A stretch of 8,461 nucleotides of DNA from Actinomycetes bacterium. Its GTDB lineage: Bacteria > Actinomycetota > Acidimicrobiia > Acidimicrobiales > Acidimicrobiaceae. The stretch lies in the NCBI GenBank assembly GCA_021844725.1, contig JAKBSX010000084.1, forward strand, positions 1-8,461, read 5' to 3'. Of this stretch, positions 7,478 to 8,461 are shown one piece after another. Made by a program: the position numbers and the translations under genes. The notes under the pieces are model-generated. The model made no database searches. It saw only the letters and a list, made by a program, of their open reading frames with translations, and was not told the DNA's origin. The first letter of the stretch is position 1; each line of letters opens with the position of its first letter.

Positions 7478-7990
7478 TAACTATCCCTGGCTTTGTCTGC
7501 AATCCATTATCCCATTGAACTGTTCTCCCACTATGCTGGGAATCTGATACTCAAGACTCAAGAGTAGCACAGTGACGGTCTATATCATTCTTTATCGTCT
7601 CGCCCGACATCCGAGGACTATCCCCCGTTCGAATGAAAATCTGTTGATCCTGAAGTCTAGAAATGTCTCCTTCCAGAACATCAGTTAAATCCCGGAGGTT
7701 CTCTGCACTCAAGGTCCTTCTGCAGTCCGGAAGTTACGATGAACTTCGTCAGGATCTTCCAACGAAATAATCCTGCCGTTTTGCAATCAATAAGTCCTAC
7801 GATCCGTCGTTGTCCGCAATACAGGTTTGGTTATATCATTGTGCATGAAGCTCAAGATACCAGGGCAATATCCGTACACAAGTCCTTGGCCAGGCTGCGT
7901 TCTGGTTCAGTTACATTTTTGCTGTCGCAGTATTGACCAAGCGCACTAACAAGTCTAGTATCCACTGTTTCAGTGTCGCCTGCTACTGGC

Positions 7991-8050
7991 TCTGTATTAG
8001 CGTGTATCATTATGTATTAGTATGCATTAGTTTGTACTAGTATGTAGTAG
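7991..8050. repeat. Degenerate minisatellite, six units of 10 bp
   Basis: Six head-to-tail 10-bp units are TCTGTATTAG, CGTGTATCAT, TATGTATTAG, TATGCATTAG, TTTGTACTAG and TATGTAGTAG, with consensus TATGTATTAG. The first two and the last unit are the most diverged. The period is close to one DNA helical turn. No gene covers it. Confidence 0.85.
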
Positions 8051-8313
8051 CACGGAGGATGTATCATATGTCATGCAACCAGCACCGAACCCTGGCGCCA
8101 GCTCTGGGGTACACTTGCAGGGGTCCCTGGTCGCAAGCAGGCCTCATAATTTCTCCGGTAGTCCCAACCGAGGGCAGTATTGACCATTGAAAACCAACTA
8201 TTAGCTTGGATCTGTCTAAACGAGTAGATTCTCGGAAACGATGAAGAGGAGGAAGTGGGATAAGCAAAGAGACTATATCAGCCACGTGCCTCTCCCCACG
8301 CGGTGCACTGACC

Positions 8314-8461
<148 letters not shown>

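Larger units (their letters stand above)
6913..8313. other. Gene-poor region of about 1.4 kb
   Basis: Upstream of the reductase I find no ORF that reads like a protein over any length. The first 300 bp presumably include the reductase promoter and leader. The rest holds a palindrome cluster (7411-7477), a tandem ACTCAAG pair (7551-7564), a doubtful gene relic (7663-7936), a 10-bp-period minisatellite (7991-8050) and a CACGTG box (8283-8288). I see no terminal inverted repeats, transposase motifs, tRNA or rRNA. Confidence 0.6.

Noticed and set aside
8064..8285. 73-aa minus-strand ORF beside the repeat copy
   Set aside because: No recognisable motif, and not in continuity with the duplicated finger fragment, which stops at 8314.

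Overview
The window looks like nuclear DNA of a filamentous ascomycete, most likely Eurotiales (Aspergillus/Penicillium relatives). Genes have short introns (68-94 bp) with GTANGT-type donors and YAG acceptors. The proteins read like the Aspergillus versions of Prp5 and ZafA by recall of those families; no database search was possible.

Layout. Positions 1-1748 (+) hold the 3' part of prp5, a DEAD-box spliceosomal RNA helicase whose 5' end lies outside the window. Positions 1749-2262 are a convergent intergenic stretch. Positions 2263-4195 (-) hold a complete four-exon gene for a ZafA/Zap1-type zinc-responsive transcription factor (560 aa, two CWCH2-type plus four C2H2 fingers). Positions 4196-5282 are a shared divergent promoter region. 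Positions 5283-5750 (+) encode a 128-aa two-exon protein with an N-myristoylation/palmitoylation-type start. Positions 5936-6912 (-) encode a 295-aa two-exon short-chain dehydrogenase/reductase. From 6913 to about 8313 I find no convincing gene, but there is a palindrome cluster and a 10-bp-period minisatellite. The last 110 bases repeat exactly an internal piece of the zafA finger exon and run off the window end.

The genes do not form an obvious pathway: a splicing factor, a zinc regulator, a small probable membrane-anchored protein and an oxidoreductase. The main anomalies are: (1) an in-frame TAA in prp5 where a conserved Glu codon is expected, with intact conserved coding sequence on both sides; (2) the exact 110-bp zafA duplication at the window end, which suggests a recent rearrangement or a lasso-type assembly join; (3) a perfect 11-bp yeast-type zinc-responsive element (ACCTTCAAGGT) 33 bp beyond the zafA stop codon; (4) a 456-bp region free of ATG on the zafA strand directly upstream of its start. 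I found no CRISPR array, intact transposon, tRNA or rRNA gene. No clearly new multi-gene system is visible.
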